In this document: piece by piece, positions 42,416-51,475 of the stretch
Position numbering within the stretch: position 1 is the stretch's first letter
Layout of the letters: each line of letters begins with the position of its first letter
Assembly (NCBI RefSeq): GCF_014698795.1
Contig: NZ_JACJTR010000034.1
Span: 1-64,000, forward strand
Source: Nostoc sp. FACHB-892
GTDB taxonomy: Bacteria > Cyanobacteriota > Cyanobacteriia > Cyanobacteriales > Nostocaceae
Reading direction: 5' to 3'
Length of the DNA stretch: 64,000 nt
Translations under genes and position numbers: made by a program
The notes under the pieces: model-generated
Databases searched by the model: none
Told to the model about the DNA's origin: nothing
What the model saw: the letters and a program-made list of their open reading frames with translations, nothing else

Positions 42416-43219
42416 TTATTCCCCCCCAGTAACCTCTAAGTTAAACCCAGTAATGTAGCTTGCCTCTTCGCTCATCAGGAACGCTACTCCATTCGCTACC
42501 TCCTCCAAACTTCCCAAACGCCGCATTGGCACTGAATTGATCATCTGTTGCTCAACTACCTTGGGATTGGCATCAAAGTATTGTGACCCCACTGCTGCCT
42601 GCAATTCTGTTTGCCGCGTCCACATAAAACCAGGGCCGATGAGCGCAGGTGAGAGCGCATTCACCCGAATGCCGTAAGGAGCCAAATCTTTTGCTGCTGT
42701 CTGAGTCATTCCAATCACCGCAAACTTGGAAGCACCATAAGCTAGCATATTTGGCGGCCCAACTACCCCTGCATAACTCGCCATATTAACGATCGCACCT
42801 CCACCTGCATCGCGCAAGTGCTGTGCAGCCGCCTTGAGAACGTGAAAAACGCCAACAACGTTAATGTTGATGACCTTTTGAAAGTCTTCCTCAGGATATT
42901 CGTCTGTTTTGGCAAATGCTCCTTGATAACCCGCGTTATTAAAAACATAGTCGATCCCCCCAAGCTGCTCTACCGCACTAGTAAAGGCTTTGACAACATC
43001 ATCAGCAGATGTAACATCACAGCGAAATGTGCCAACTGGAACGTTGTAGCTTTTTAATTCCTCAGCCACATCTGTCATCTTCGGTTCATTCAAATCTAGC
43101 AGCACTATACCTGCTCCATTAGCAGCAAAACGGTGTGCAGTTGCTTTGCCAATATCTCCTGCACCACCTGTAATCAGGATAGTCTTACCTGCAAACTGAT
43201 AAGTTGCTGTTGCTGTCAT
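42416..43219 (-). CDS. Short-chain dehydrogenase, probable polyol dehydrogenase
   Basis: About 267 residues from Met at 43219 (MTATATYQFAGKTILITGG). A longer frame to 43306 adds 29 residues without family similarity and covers the probable promoter. It is a classical SDR: TGGAGDIG cofactor loop, NNAG, catalytic Ser in NMASYAG and YGASK. The C-terminal VTGGE is usual. Asp in LLDLNEP after the second strand suggests NAD preference. In smo-type operons an SDR (SmoS) oxidises D-sorbitol to fructose, so sorbitol, xylitol or a related polyol is a reasonable substrate here. It is divergent from the ABC transporter operon. Confidence 0.85.
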   Translation of the reverse strand: MTATATYQFAGKTILITGGAGDIGKATAHRFAANGAGIVLLDLNEPKMTDVAEELKSYNVPVGTFRCDVTSADDVVKAFTSAVEQLGGIDYVFNNAGYQGAFAKTDEYPEEDFQKVININVVGVFHVLKAAAQHLRDAGGGAIVNMASYAGVVGPPNMLAYGASKFAVIGMTQTAAKDLAPYGIRVNALSPALIGPGFMWTRQTELQAAVGSQYFDANPKVVEQQMINSVPMRRLGSLEEVANGVAFLMSEEASYITGFNLEVTGGE

Positions 43220-43367
43220 AGTTTCAACCTCATTATTGAAGATTTGTTGCAAATGTTCGTCATTGAAGTGGGGTTGGTATGATTCTATTATTGAGCTTTT
43301 ACTCAAAATTAGAGCATAAAATCAAAAAATTATTTCGTTAGGTTTTTTACTTTAAAGGAGTCATGCG
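43220..43367. promoter_or_regulatory. Divergent promoter region of the polyol locus
   Basis: This 148-base region separates the SDR gene and the substrate-binding protein gene and must hold both promoters. A small palindrome TTGAG-N6-CTCAA lies at 43291-43306. The related text 'ctttttgctcaaa' occurs in the 93-base gap before the SorC gene (near 42397-42410), compared with 'cttttactcaaa' here, so both could be SorC operators. AAAGGAG at 43354-43360 is the ribosome-binding site for ATG 43368. Confidence 0.35.
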
Positions 43368-44714
43368 ATGCGTATCCCCCGCTTCGCTAAAGTGCTGGTT
43401 GCATTTCTCGCTGGAGTGATGCTGGTGCAACTTCTACACGCTTGTTCACCACGTTCACAAGCCGCAGAGAAAACTAGACTGACGATCGCCACCGTTAATA
43501 ATGGCGACATGGTGGTGATGCAAGGGCTTTCTCGCAAATTTGAGTCAGCTAATCCCGATATTCAACTCAGGTGGGTTGTGCTAGAAGAAAATGTGTTGCG
43601 CCAACGCACAACTACAGATGTTGCTAGCCTTGGTGGGCAGTTTGATGTCATGACCATCGGTTCTTATGAAACACCAATCTGGGCTAGGCGGGATTGGTTA
43701 AGACCCTTGGATCTAGGCGCAAACTATGACGTAAATGATCTGCTCAAACCCATACGAGAAGGACTTTCCAACGATGGCAAACTTTATGCCGTGCCCTTCT
43801 ATGGGGAAAGTTCCATGCTGTACTACCGAAAAGATTTGTTTGAGAAAGCCGGGATTACGGTTCCTCAACAGCCAACCTATCCCCAAATGAGAGAATGGGC
43901 AAGCAAAATCCATAATCCAGCAAATGGGGTTTATGGAGTTTGCTTGCGCGGAAAACCCGGTTGGGGTGAAAATATGGCATTTGTTTCCACATTGGTAAAT
44001 ACCTATGGTGGGCGGTGGTTTGACATGAAGTGGCAGCCAACGATTAACACTCCAGCCTGGAAAGAAGCGATCGCCTTTTATGTTGATTTGCTTAATAAAT
44101 ATGGGCCGCCGGGAGCTAGTTCCAATGGATTTAACGAGAATCTGGCGTTATTCTCCACAGGCAAATGCGGGATGTGGGTAGATGCAACCGTTGCTGCGGG
44201 GTTGTTATCTAATCCGAAAGAATCCCAAGTTTATGATAAAGTTGGCTTCGCCCGTGCGCCAATTGAAAGATATCCCAACGGCTCAAATTGGCTTTGGGCT
44301 TGGGCGCTAGCAGTTCCGAAAACATCAAAATCACCCGAAGCCGCACAAAAGTTCGTTGCTTGGGCAACCTCTAAAGAATACATCCAACTGGTTGCCAAGG
44401 AAAATGGCTGGATTGCTGTACCACCAGGAACTCGAACTTCCACTTATGAAAATCCCAACTATCAAAAAGCTGCACCTTTTGCTGAAATCGTGCTGGGAGC
44501 AATCCAATCTGCTGATGTTACCCGTCCATCCGCAGAACCAACTCCTTATAAGGGAGTTCAATACGTTGATATTCCAGAATTTCAAGCGATCGGTTCTTCC
44601 GTCGGGCAAACCTTGGCAGCAGCGTTAACCAATCGGATTTCGGTAGATCAAGCTTTGCAGCAATCGCAGAGATCGACTGAACGCTTCATGAAACACACGG
44701 GTTATATCGAGTGA
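43368..44714 (+). CDS. Polyol/sugar ABC transporter substrate-binding lipoprotein
   Basis: A 448-residue family-1 extracellular solute-binding protein. The signal segment ends in a lipobox-like LLHACSP, so it is tethered in the periplasm. The body has TIATVNNGDMVVMQGLSRKF, GGQFDVMTIGSYETPIWARR, LDLG, VPFYGESSMLYYRKDLFEKA and GSNWLWAWALAVPKTSK, the layout of SmoE/MtlE-like binding proteins. ATG 43368 follows AAAGGAG at seven bases. It leads the operon, followed by two permease genes after 105 bases that contain a hairpin-forming repeat. Confidence 0.92.
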   Translation: MRIPRFAKVLVAFLAGVMLVQLLHACSPRSQAAEKTRLTIATVNNGDMVVMQGLSRKFESANPDIQLRWVVLEENVLRQRTTTDVASLGGQFDVMTIGSYETPIWARRDWLRPLDLGANYDVNDLLKPIREGLSNDGKLYAVPFYGESSMLYYRKDLFEKAGITVPQQPTYPQMREWASKIHNPANGVYGVCLRGKPGWGENMAFVSTLVNTYGGRWFDMKWQPTINTPAWKEAIAFYVDLLNKYGPPGASSNGFNENLALFSTGKCGMWVDATVAAGLLSNPKESQVYDKVGFARAPIERYPNGSNWLWAWALAVPKTSKSPEAAQKFVAWATSKEYIQLVAKENGWIAVPPGTRTSTYENPNYQKAAPFAEIVLGAIQSADVTRPSAEPTPYKGVQYVDIPEFQAIGSSVGQTLAAALTNRISVDQALQQSQRSTERFMKHTGYIE

Positions 44715-44727
44715 AATCTTTATTTTT

Positions 44728-44790
44728 CTCTCTGTGTCTCTGTGGTAAAAAATTAATTTATTTAACCGCAGAGGCGCAGAGAACACAGAG
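44728..44790 (+). repeat. Hairpin-forming repeat between binding protein and permease genes
   Basis: The arm at 44728-44746 (ctctctgtgtctctgtggt) can pair in RNA, using G-U wobbles, with 44765-44783 (accgcagaggcgcagagaa). This 'gcagaggcgcagag' text is a common filamentous-cyanobacterial intergenic repeat; a related form is at 46631-46672 upstream of the ATPase gene. In the transcript it could limit read-through or protect the upstream message, giving more binding protein than permease. Confidence 0.5.
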
Positions 44791-44819
44791 TAGTTACCCA
44801 CAAAACTTTCACATAGATT

Positions 44820-45743
44820 ATGTCTTCTTCATTAGCGGTAAAACCTCAACACGAAACGCCACCACCCACGAAGCAACGGACTACGCGGCAAGTATCAACC
44901 TTACCTCTGGTTGCACCTTCGGTTGTTCTCCTACTGCTGTGGATGATTGTGCCTCTGGTGATGACTATATGGTTTTCCTTTCAGCGGTATAACTTGCTGA
45001 ATCCAGATGCACGCAAATTCATCGGGATTGAAAATTTCACGTTCATCCTGAGTGACTCAGCTTTATGGACATCGATCGCCATCACAATAGTTTTGGTTGT
45101 TTCTGTCCTGGCAATCACAATTGGTCTGGGTACATTACTAGCAGTGTTATTTGACCAAGACTTTTATGGTCGTGGAGTGGCGCGAGTACTGGCAATCTCG
45201 CCGTTTTTTGTGATGCCCACGGTTAGCGCCCTCATCTGGAAAAATATGCTGATGCACCCAGTAAATGGGTTGTTCGCGCAAATTACCAGAGGCTTGGGTT
45301 TAGGCGCAATTGATTGGTTTGCTAGCGTCCCTCTGCTGGCAATCATCATGATTGTCTCCTGGGAATGGCTTCCCTTTGCTTTGCTGATTTTATTGACTGC
45401 CATTCAGTCACTCGATCGCGATCAGTTAGAAGCAGCACGAATGGATGGGGCAAATGCGATCGCTCTATTTCGGTTCGTCATGCTACCGCATCTGAGCCGC
45501 GCCATTTCTGTGGTTGCTATGATCGAGACAATTTTCTTCCTAACCATCTTTGCGGAAATCTTTGTCACCACAGGCGGCGGGCCAGGGCTTGCAACTACTA
45601 ACCTTGCCTACTACATCTTCTTAAAAGCCTTGCTGGAATTTGATGTCGGCGGTGCTTCAGCAGGTGGATTAATTGCCGTAATTCTTGCCAACATCGTGGC
45701 AATCTTTTTGATGCGTAGTGTTGCTCGTAATTTGGATACCTAA
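44820..45743 (+). CDS. ABC transporter permease (MalF/SmoF-like)
   Basis: A 307-residue inner-membrane permease with six membrane segments after a cytosolic N-terminus of about 30 residues. It has the MalF-type EAA loop LEAARMDGANAIALFRFVMLP that contacts the ATPase, and LWGLM-like segments such as NLAYYIFLKALLEFDVGGAS. The start is ATG 44820; the overlapping upstream frame is a shadow. It is followed by the second permease gene, with the two genes separated by one base. It transports the polyol handed over by the binding protein encoded upstream. Confidence 0.92.
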   Translation: MSSSLAVKPQHETPPPTKQRTTRQVSTLPLVAPSVVLLLLWMIVPLVMTIWFSFQRYNLLNPDARKFIGIENFTFILSDSALWTSIAITIVLVVSVLAITIGLGTLLAVLFDQDFYGRGVARVLAISPFFVMPTVSALIWKNMLMHPVNGLFAQITRGLGLGAIDWFASVPLLAIIMIVSWEWLPFALLILLTAIQSLDRDQLEAARMDGANAIALFRFVMLPHLSRAISVVAMIETIFFLTIFAEIFVTTGGGPGLATTNLAYYIFLKALLEFDVGGASAGGLIAVILANIVAIFLMRSVARNLDT

Positions 45744-45744
45744 C

Positions 45745-46566
45745 ATGGCACGTAAAACCTCAAAGCTTTGGCTATGGACATTGCTTGGCTGGCTTGCCGC
45801 TTGCATCTTGTTTTTCCCGATTTTTTGGATGTTTATCACCAGTTTCAAAACGGAAGTAGCGGCAGTTTCAACTCCCCCGCAGTTATTTTTCCGCCCGACA
45901 TTGGAGAACTATGTTGCCATCCAAGACCGGGCAAATTATTTCAATTATGCGTTTAACAGCGTAACAATTTCCCTGGGAGCGACTATACTCGCGCTGCTGC
46001 TTGCTGTACCTGCCGCCTACGCAATGGCGTTCTTCCCAACGAAACGTACCAAGGGCACTTTACTGTGGATGCTGTCCACCAAAATGCTGCCACCTGTGGG
46101 TGTGCTAGTGCCAATCTACATTTTGTGCCGCAACGCCGGGTTGCTGGATACTCGCATCGGTTTGATTATTATTTATACCCTGATTAATTTGCCAATCGTC
46201 GTCTGGATGATTTACAGTTTCTTCAAGGAAGTTCCTAAAGAAATTCTCGAAGCCGATCGCATGGATGGAGCAACCACTCAGCAAGAACTTGTGCATGTGT
46301 TGTTGCCATTGGCAGTGCCCGGAATTGCATCCACTGCCTTGCTTTCGATTATTTTGTCCTGGAACGAAGCATTTTGGAGCTTGAACTTAACAACAGCAGA
46401 TGCAGCGCCACTTACAGCCTTTATTGCTTCATTTTCCAGCCCTCAAGGATTATTCTGGGCAAAACTTTCAGCAGCATCAACACTCGCGATCGCACCAATC
46501 CTCATTTTCGGTTGGTTAAGTCAACGGCAATTAGTTCGGGGTCTGACTTTTGGTGCGGTGAAATGA
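45745..46566 (+). CDS. ABC transporter permease (MalG/SmoG-like)
   Basis: About 273 residues starting at ATG 45745, directly after the stop of the first permease gene. The longer frame from TTG 45718 would overlap that gene and adds no family sequence. Six membrane segments are visible. The EAA loop is LEADRMDGATTQQELVHVLL, and the text MLPPVGVLVPIYILCRNAGL and IILSWNEAFWSLNLTTA is typical of the MalG side of carbohydrate transporters. It forms the heterodimeric channel with the previous protein. Confidence 0.92.
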   Translation: MARKTSKLWLWTLLGWLAACILFFPIFWMFITSFKTEVAAVSTPPQLFFRPTLENYVAIQDRANYFNYAFNSVTISLGATILALLLAVPAAYAMAFFPTKRTKGTLLWMLSTKMLPPVGVLVPIYILCRNAGLLDTRIGLIIIYTLINLPIVVWMIYSFFKEVPKEILEADRMDGATTQQELVHVLLPLAVPGIASTALLSIILSWNEAFWSLNLTTADAAPLTAFIASFSSPQGLFWAKLSAASTLAIAPILIFGWLSQRQLVRGLTFGAVK

Positions 46567-46745
46567 GTGAAGGCAGACATTCTTACAGCTTTGCGTAAAA
46601 TCGTGGCGAATTGAGGGTTGAGATTTAAACGCAAAGGGGCGCAGAGGTAAGCGCAAAGGTACGCAGAGAATTTGCTACGAATTAATTAAATGTTGCACTC
46701 TTCTCTGTGTGACAAAAAACTTAAACCCATTAATGGAAACAACTT
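46567..46745. repeat. Spacer with dispersed 'gcgcagag' repeats
   Basis: 179 bases between the second permease and ATPase genes. It contains tandem-like blocks 'cgcaaaggggcgcagagg' and 'cgcaaaggtacgcagagaa' at about 46631-46672, and 'cttctctgtgtgac' near 46703, which can pair weakly with them. This is the same repeat type as in 44728-44790. No gene is present. Confidence 0.5.
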
Positions 46746-47906
46746 ATGTCAACAGTTGCTTTAAGAAATATCCATAAAACCTACGCCGACACAGAGATCA
46801 TCAAAGGCATCGATCTCGACGTTAGCGATCGCGAGTTTGTCGTCTTCGTCGGCCCCTCCGGTTGCGGAAAATCAACCTTACTCCGCATGATTGCTGGACT
46901 TGAGGAAATTTCCTCCGGCGATTTATTCATTGATGGGCAGAAAGTCAATGATATACCTCCTGATAAACGCGGTTTGGCAATGGTGTTTCAAACCTATGCC
47001 TTATATCCTCACATGACCGTAGCGGAGAATATGGCGTTTAGCCTCCGGCTTGCGGGTATGCAGAAAGCCCAGCGTTATGAAAGGGCGCGTGAAGTTGCTC
47101 GTATCCTGCAACTAGAGCTGCTTTTAAATCGGAAGCCCAAAGAATTATCGGGAGGACAACGCCAACGGGTAGCGATCGGTCGTGCTTTGGTGCGTAATCC
47201 CAAAGTATTTTTGTTTGATGAGCCGTTGTCTAATCTTGACGCTGCTTTGCGGGTGCAAATGCGGATTGAGCTTGCCGGCTTACACGACAGCTTGCAAGCT
47301 ACGATGATTTATGTTACCCACGACCAAGTTGAAGCAATGACCTTGGCTGACAAAATTGTGGTGTTGCAAGGCGGCATTATCGAACAAGTCGGTTCTCCTC
47401 TAGAACTGTACCACCATCCCCGTAATCTATTCGTCGCCGGATTTATTGGTTCACCGAAAATGAACTTTATTTCGGTGACAGTTTCAGCCGTTAGTGACTC
47501 TGGAACAACAGTTAGACTTCCTGGTGACGCAACTGTAATGATTCCAGTGAAACCTAAAACCCTGTCGGTTGGCGATCGCGCAACATTAGGAATTCGTCCC
47601 GAACATCTGCTGCTTGATCGCAATAACCCAAGCTTGAATGGCGAAGTATTAGTCGTAGAACGATTAGGCGGAGAAACCTATCTCTACGTCAAGATTGCGG
47701 GTGGTGAAACCATAGTTATGCAAACAGACGGAGATAATCCTGCCCAATTGCACGATTTCGTTCCTATCTATATTAATGGTGAACTTTGTCATTTGTTCGA
47801 TCAAAGCGGTCAAACCATTCCCAAAGCTCATCGTCACCATCTAACTCTGAATGAATCCCATGAACAGCAATATCATCAGCACAGGATCAGCAATCAAGCT
47901 GAATGA
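46746..47906 (+). CDS. ABC transporter ATP-binding protein (MsmX/UgpC/SmoK-like)
   Basis: A 386-residue ATPase for the carbohydrate transporter. It shows Walker A GPSGCGKST, the Q-loop in VFQTYALYPHM, signature LSGGQRQRVAIGRAL, Walker B VFLFDEPLSNLD and the H-loop YVTHD. A C-terminal TOBE-type regulatory domain follows (LGIRPEHLLLDRNNPSLNGE). Full-length for the family. The last 56 bases overlap the start of the dehydrogenase gene in another frame, so translation is probably coupled. Confidence 0.94.
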   Translation: MSTVALRNIHKTYADTEIIKGIDLDVSDREFVVFVGPSGCGKSTLLRMIAGLEEISSGDLFIDGQKVNDIPPDKRGLAMVFQTYALYPHMTVAENMAFSLRLAGMQKAQRYERAREVARILQLELLLNRKPKELSGGQRQRVAIGRALVRNPKVFLFDEPLSNLDAALRVQMRIELAGLHDSLQATMIYVTHDQVEAMTLADKIVVLQGGIIEQVGSPLELYHHPRNLFVAGFIGSPKMNFISVTVSAVSDSGTTVRLPGDATVMIPVKPKTLSVGDRATLGIRPEHLLLDRNNPSLNGEVLVVERLGGETYLYVKIAGGETIVMQTDGDNPAQLHDFVPIYINGELCHLFDQSGQTIPKAHRHHLTLNESHEQQYHQHRISNQAE

Positions 47907-49350
47907 AGCTTCTCTGTTTAATTTAGGAAATAACGTTCGCGTACCCAATTACGAGCGCCATCAAATCACTAATGGTATTGTCCATATTGGTGTGGGTGGG
48001 TTCCATCGGGCACATCAGGCGTTATACCTGGATAATTACTTTCATCAAAATCCCGGTAGTGAATGGGGAATCTGTGGAGTTGGGCTACTAGAATTCGACA
48101 AACGGATGCGGGATGCACTGAATTCGCAAGATTGTTTGTATACCTTAGTTGAAAGATCCACAGAAGGCGATCGCGCTCGTGTGATTGGGGCAATTACAAA
48201 ATATCTGTTTGCCCCAGATAACCGCCAAGCAGTAATCGACACCTTAGCAGATCCCAAATGTCGCATCGTCACCCTAACTATTACTGAAGGAGGCTACTAC
48301 TATATTGAAGGTAGCGGTGAATTTGATACCAATCACCCAACAATTCAGTACGATTTGCAGCATCCTAATGAACCAATTGGAGTATATGGTTTTTTGACAG
48401 CAGCCCTTGATCGCCGCCGTCAACAGGGAATAGCACCATTTACAGTATTGTCCTGTGACAACTTGCAAGGTAACGGTAACATTGCCCGCAAAATGTTGAC
48501 CGCATTTGCCCAAATGCAGAACCCGGAATTGGGACGTTGGGTTGCTGAACAGGTGGCCTTTCCCAACTGTATGGTCGATCGCATTACCCCCGCCACCACC
48601 CCAGCAGATATCAAAATGGTGGCGGAACAATTCAACATTGATGATGCCTTTCCAGTTGTTGCCGAACCGTTTCTTCAGTGGGTAATCGAAGACAATTTCA
48701 GTGCAGGTAGACCCGATTGGGAATCCGTTGGCGTTCAGATGACTAGCGATGTTCATCCCTATGAGATGATGAAAATCCGGCTACTCAACGCCAGTCACTT
48801 GTTAATAGGTTATCTCGGCTCCTTGGCAGGTTATACATACGTTCATGAAGTCATGGCAGATCCATTGATTCGCCAAGCCGTTGATAATTTGATGGCAGAA
48901 GTTACACCCACACTCCAACCTGTACCGGGGATTGATTTAGATAATTACAAAAAAACTTTAATTGAACGCTTTGCCAATCCTAAGATTCGAGATCAACTGC
49001 CGCGTCTTTGCTTGAATAGCTCCGCCAAAATGCCAAAATTTGTTTTAGGCTCAGTCCGTGACGCGCTGCATCAAGGAGGGACAATTGATTACATGAGCTT
49101 AACTGTTGCTGCTTGGTTCCGTTACCTCAATGGGCTGGATGACCAAGGTAACGCCATTGCCATTGATGATCCAATAGGAGGTACTCTGACTCAACTAGCT
49201 CATACCAGTGATTCCGATGCCAAACCATTGCTCAACCTCACTGAGATTTTTGGCGATTTATCGCAGTCGTCGCCTTTTGTTGAGTCAGTTACGAATCATT
49301 TACGCCGATTGTATGAGTTTGGAGCTAAAGAAACACTAGCCCGATTCTGA
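47851..49350 (+). CDS. Mannitol/arabitol 2-dehydrogenase (polyol long-chain dehydrogenase)
   Basis: A 499-residue NAD-dependent oxidoreductase of the mannitol dehydrogenase/fructuronate reductase family. The NAD-binding start is GIVHIGVGGFHRAHQALYLD. The catalytic stretch MKIRLLNASHLLIGYLGSLA carries the K-x5-N-x2-H pattern, usually the Lys-Asn-His active site. Members oxidise D-mannitol to fructose, D-arabitol to D-xylulose or D-sorbitol to fructose. The xylulokinase gene in the same operon supports arabitol. ATG 47851 overlaps the ATPase gene by 56 bases; the in-frame ATG at 47860 is an alternative. Confidence 0.92.
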   Translation: MNPMNSNIISTGSAIKLNEASLFNLGNNVRVPNYERHQITNGIVHIGVGGFHRAHQALYLDNYFHQNPGSEWGICGVGLLEFDKRMRDALNSQDCLYTLVERSTEGDRARVIGAITKYLFAPDNRQAVIDTLADPKCRIVTLTITEGGYYYIEGSGEFDTNHPTIQYDLQHPNEPIGVYGFLTAALDRRRQQGIAPFTVLSCDNLQGNGNIARKMLTAFAQMQNPELGRWVAEQVAFPNCMVDRITPATTPADIKMVAEQFNIDDAFPVVAEPFLQWVIEDNFSAGRPDWESVGVQMTSDVHPYEMMKIRLLNASHLLIGYLGSLAGYTYVHEVMADPLIRQAVDNLMAEVTPTLQPVPGIDLDNYKKTLIERFANPKIRDQLPRLCLNSSAKMPKFVLGSVRDALHQGGTIDYMSLTVAAWFRYLNGLDDQGNAIAIDDPIGGTLTQLAHTSDSDAKPLLNLTEIFGDLSQSSPFVESVTNHLRRLYEFGAKETLARF

Positions 49351-49370
49351 GAGAAAACCGATTTTCGATT

Positions 49371-49871
49371 ATGAGTGGAGTCTATACCGAAATGCGAATT
49401 GAACCATACGAAGATAGTCATCTTGATGCCATCAAGAGCCTTTCGATTCGGGCATGGACTCCAGTTTTTGATTCGCTTGAGAAAGTGATGGATCTTGACG
49501 TGTACCGTTCATTCTATCCCGATTGGCGTGTCAGCCAAATTCATGCTGTCGAGGGAGTCTGTACTGCTGCGGACACAAAGGTGTGGGTTGCGATCGACTC
49601 CGGTTCAATCCTGGGCTTTGTAGCTGTGAAACTCCACCACGAGAGCAGCATGGGAGAAATCTATATGGTTGCCGTCGATCCAGACTATCAACGTCAAGGT
49701 ATTGGCACCGCTTTGATGGAATTCGCTCTTGATTGGATGCAAGTTGCTGGGATGTCCGTTGCTATGGTTGAAACCGGAGGCGATCCAGGTCATGCACCGG
49801 CACGTTGTACCTATGAAAAGCTAGGTTTTAGGCTGTTCCCAGTCGCCAGGTACTTCAAGAAGTTGGGTTAG
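49371..49871 (+). CDS. GNAT-family N-acetyltransferase
   Basis: A 166-residue GNAT protein with the acetyl-CoA-binding core VAVDPDYQRQGIGTALMEFA and an N-terminal part MRIEPYEDSHLDAIKSLSIR. The second Met at residue 8 could be the start. It begins 20 bases after the dehydrogenase gene and ends 27 bases before xylulokinase, so it is in the polyol operon although its substrate (amine, sugar or other) is not clear. Not a standard member of mtl/smo operons, so it may be an insertion. Confidence 0.88.
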   Translation: MSGVYTEMRIEPYEDSHLDAIKSLSIRAWTPVFDSLEKVMDLDVYRSFYPDWRVSQIHAVEGVCTAADTKVWVAIDSGSILGFVAVKLHHESSMGEIYMVAVDPDYQRQGIGTALMEFALDWMQVAGMSVAMVETGGDPGHAPARCTYEKLGFRLFPVARYFKKLG

Positions 49872-49898
49872 TTAACGATAAAGGATTCGGAGGGGCTA

Positions 49899-51365
49899 TT
49901 GAGCGACATTGTAGTTGGCTTAGACTTGGGTACAGGAGGAGTACGAGCGATCGCAGTTGACCTGCAAGGGCAAATTATCGCTCAGGCAACCAAAAGCTAT
50001 CCCCTGTTAACTCCACAACCTGGTTGGACGGAACAAAATTCATCGGATTGGGTCGAAGCAAGTTTGGATGCTCTTTTGGATGTTACTCAACAACTAAACG
50101 GACATCAGCCGATTGCCCTCGGTTTGTCTGGACAAATGCATGGGATGGTTCCTCTCGATGTAGAGGGGAAAGCAATTAGAGCAGCAATTTTGTGGAACGA
50201 CCAGCGCACGGGTAAAGCTGTTGCCGAGATTGAAGCCACCATTCCCCGTCAGGAATTAATTCAGCGCACTGGAAATCCGGCAATTACTGGCTTTCAACTG
50301 CCGAAGCTCATCTGGTTGCGGACTGAAGAACCAGAAGCATACACTCGGTTGTGGCAGATTCTTTTGCCAAAAGATTATCTAGGATATGTGCTAACCGGCG
50401 AACCAGTTACAGAACCATCTGATGCGTCTGGTGTCGGGTGTCTGAATCTAGCAAATCGGCAATGGGATACAGATATTCTCCATGCTCTCAATATCAATCC
50501 AGCGTTGTTTCCCCCAGTGAGCGAATCTACTGCGATCGCCGGACGGCTAAAATCAGAAATAGCCGCCCGTGTGGGATTACCCGTCGGATTACCTGTGGTT
50601 GCAGGCGGAGGTGACAATGCCGCAGCAGCAATCGGTTTGGGCATCTCATCAAGCAACTTGAACCGGGGTAGTTTGAGTATTGGCACATCGGGAGTTATTT
50701 TTGCACCGTGCGATCGCCCAATTCCCGATCCAGAAGGTCGGGTACATTTGTTCTGTCATGTGGATGGTGGCTATCATCTCTTGGGAGTGACGCTAGCAGC
50801 AGGTGGTTCTCTGCGTTGGTATCGAGATACATTTGCACCGCATATATCCTACACCGAGTTGATGGATATGGCAGAGCGATCGCAGCCTGGTGCGCGTGGT
50901 GTTCTATTTCTACCCCACCTTTCAGGAGAACGCAGTCCTCACCTCGATCCAGATACTCGCGGTGCTTTAGTGAATTTGTCATTGGCTCATACGCCAGCAG
51001 ATATAATTCGTGCTGTTCTCGAAGGAGTTGCATTCAGCTTGCGTTCAGCCTTGGAAGTTATTAGCGCGATCGCTCCTGTGAATCAACTTTTGGCAACGGG
51101 TGGAGGGGCACGCTCTAATATTTGGTTACGCATTTTAGCAGATGTTTTGCAAACAGAACTTATTGCTCCCAAAGCCCAAGAAGGAGCCGCTTACGGAGCA
51201 GCTCTTTTAGCAATGGTAGGGGTTGGTGCATATCCAAACTTAGAAACTGCACTCAATATCTTCGCGCAAGATAGTATTGTGGTACAGCCGCAGGCAAATC
51301 TTTTGTATGAAGTAGGGTTTAAGCGCTACAAGCTACTTTACGATACCTTGAAAGCTGTTCGTTAA
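49899..51365 (+). CDS. xylB: Xylulokinase
   Basis: A 488-residue FGGY-family sugar kinase. The N-terminus is VVGLDLGTGGVRAIAVDLQG; then GLSGQMHGMVPLD, AILWNDQRTGKAV and GNPAITGFQLPKLIWLR, all matching XylB. The C-terminal half has GGDNAAAAIGLG and GEGVAFSLR-like VLEGVAFSLRSALEV with LLATGGGARSNIW. It phosphorylates D-xylulose from arabitol or xylitol for the pentose phosphate pathway. The start is TTG 49899, supported by a GGAGGGG site six bases upstream (49889-49895); no better ATG is present. Last gene of the operon. Confidence 0.92.
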   Translation: MSDIVVGLDLGTGGVRAIAVDLQGQIIAQATKSYPLLTPQPGWTEQNSSDWVEASLDALLDVTQQLNGHQPIALGLSGQMHGMVPLDVEGKAIRAAILWNDQRTGKAVAEIEATIPRQELIQRTGNPAITGFQLPKLIWLRTEEPEAYTRLWQILLPKDYLGYVLTGEPVTEPSDASGVGCLNLANRQWDTDILHALNINPALFPPVSESTAIAGRLKSEIAARVGLPVGLPVVAGGGDNAAAAIGLGISSSNLNRGSLSIGTSGVIFAPCDRPIPDPEGRVHLFCHVDGGYHLLGVTLAAGGSLRWYRDTFAPHISYTELMDMAERSQPGARGVLFLPHLSGERSPHLDPDTRGALVNLSLAHTPADIIRAVLEGVAFSLRSALEVISAIAPVNQLLATGGGARSNIWLRILADVLQTELIAPKAQEGAAYGAALLAMVGVGAYPNLETALNIFAQDSIVVQPQANLLYEVGFKRYKLLYDTLKAVR

Positions 51366-51475
51366 CAGAACTTAGAGCAAGTTTATAAAGAAAATCTAAA
51401 GGTAGTAAATAGCGATCGCCTGAAAACAGGATAATGCAGCTGAACTGTCAAATCCTTCCCATTCAACCTAAAATT

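Noticed and set aside
48274..48756. 160-codon minus-strand frame inside the polyol dehydrogenase
   Set aside because: It lies wholly inside a full-length enzyme with intact motifs and is a shadow.
50375..51064. Several 100-120-codon frames on both strands inside xylulokinase
   Set aside because: They are shadows of a gene with intact kinase motifs. Their translations lack any recognised pattern.
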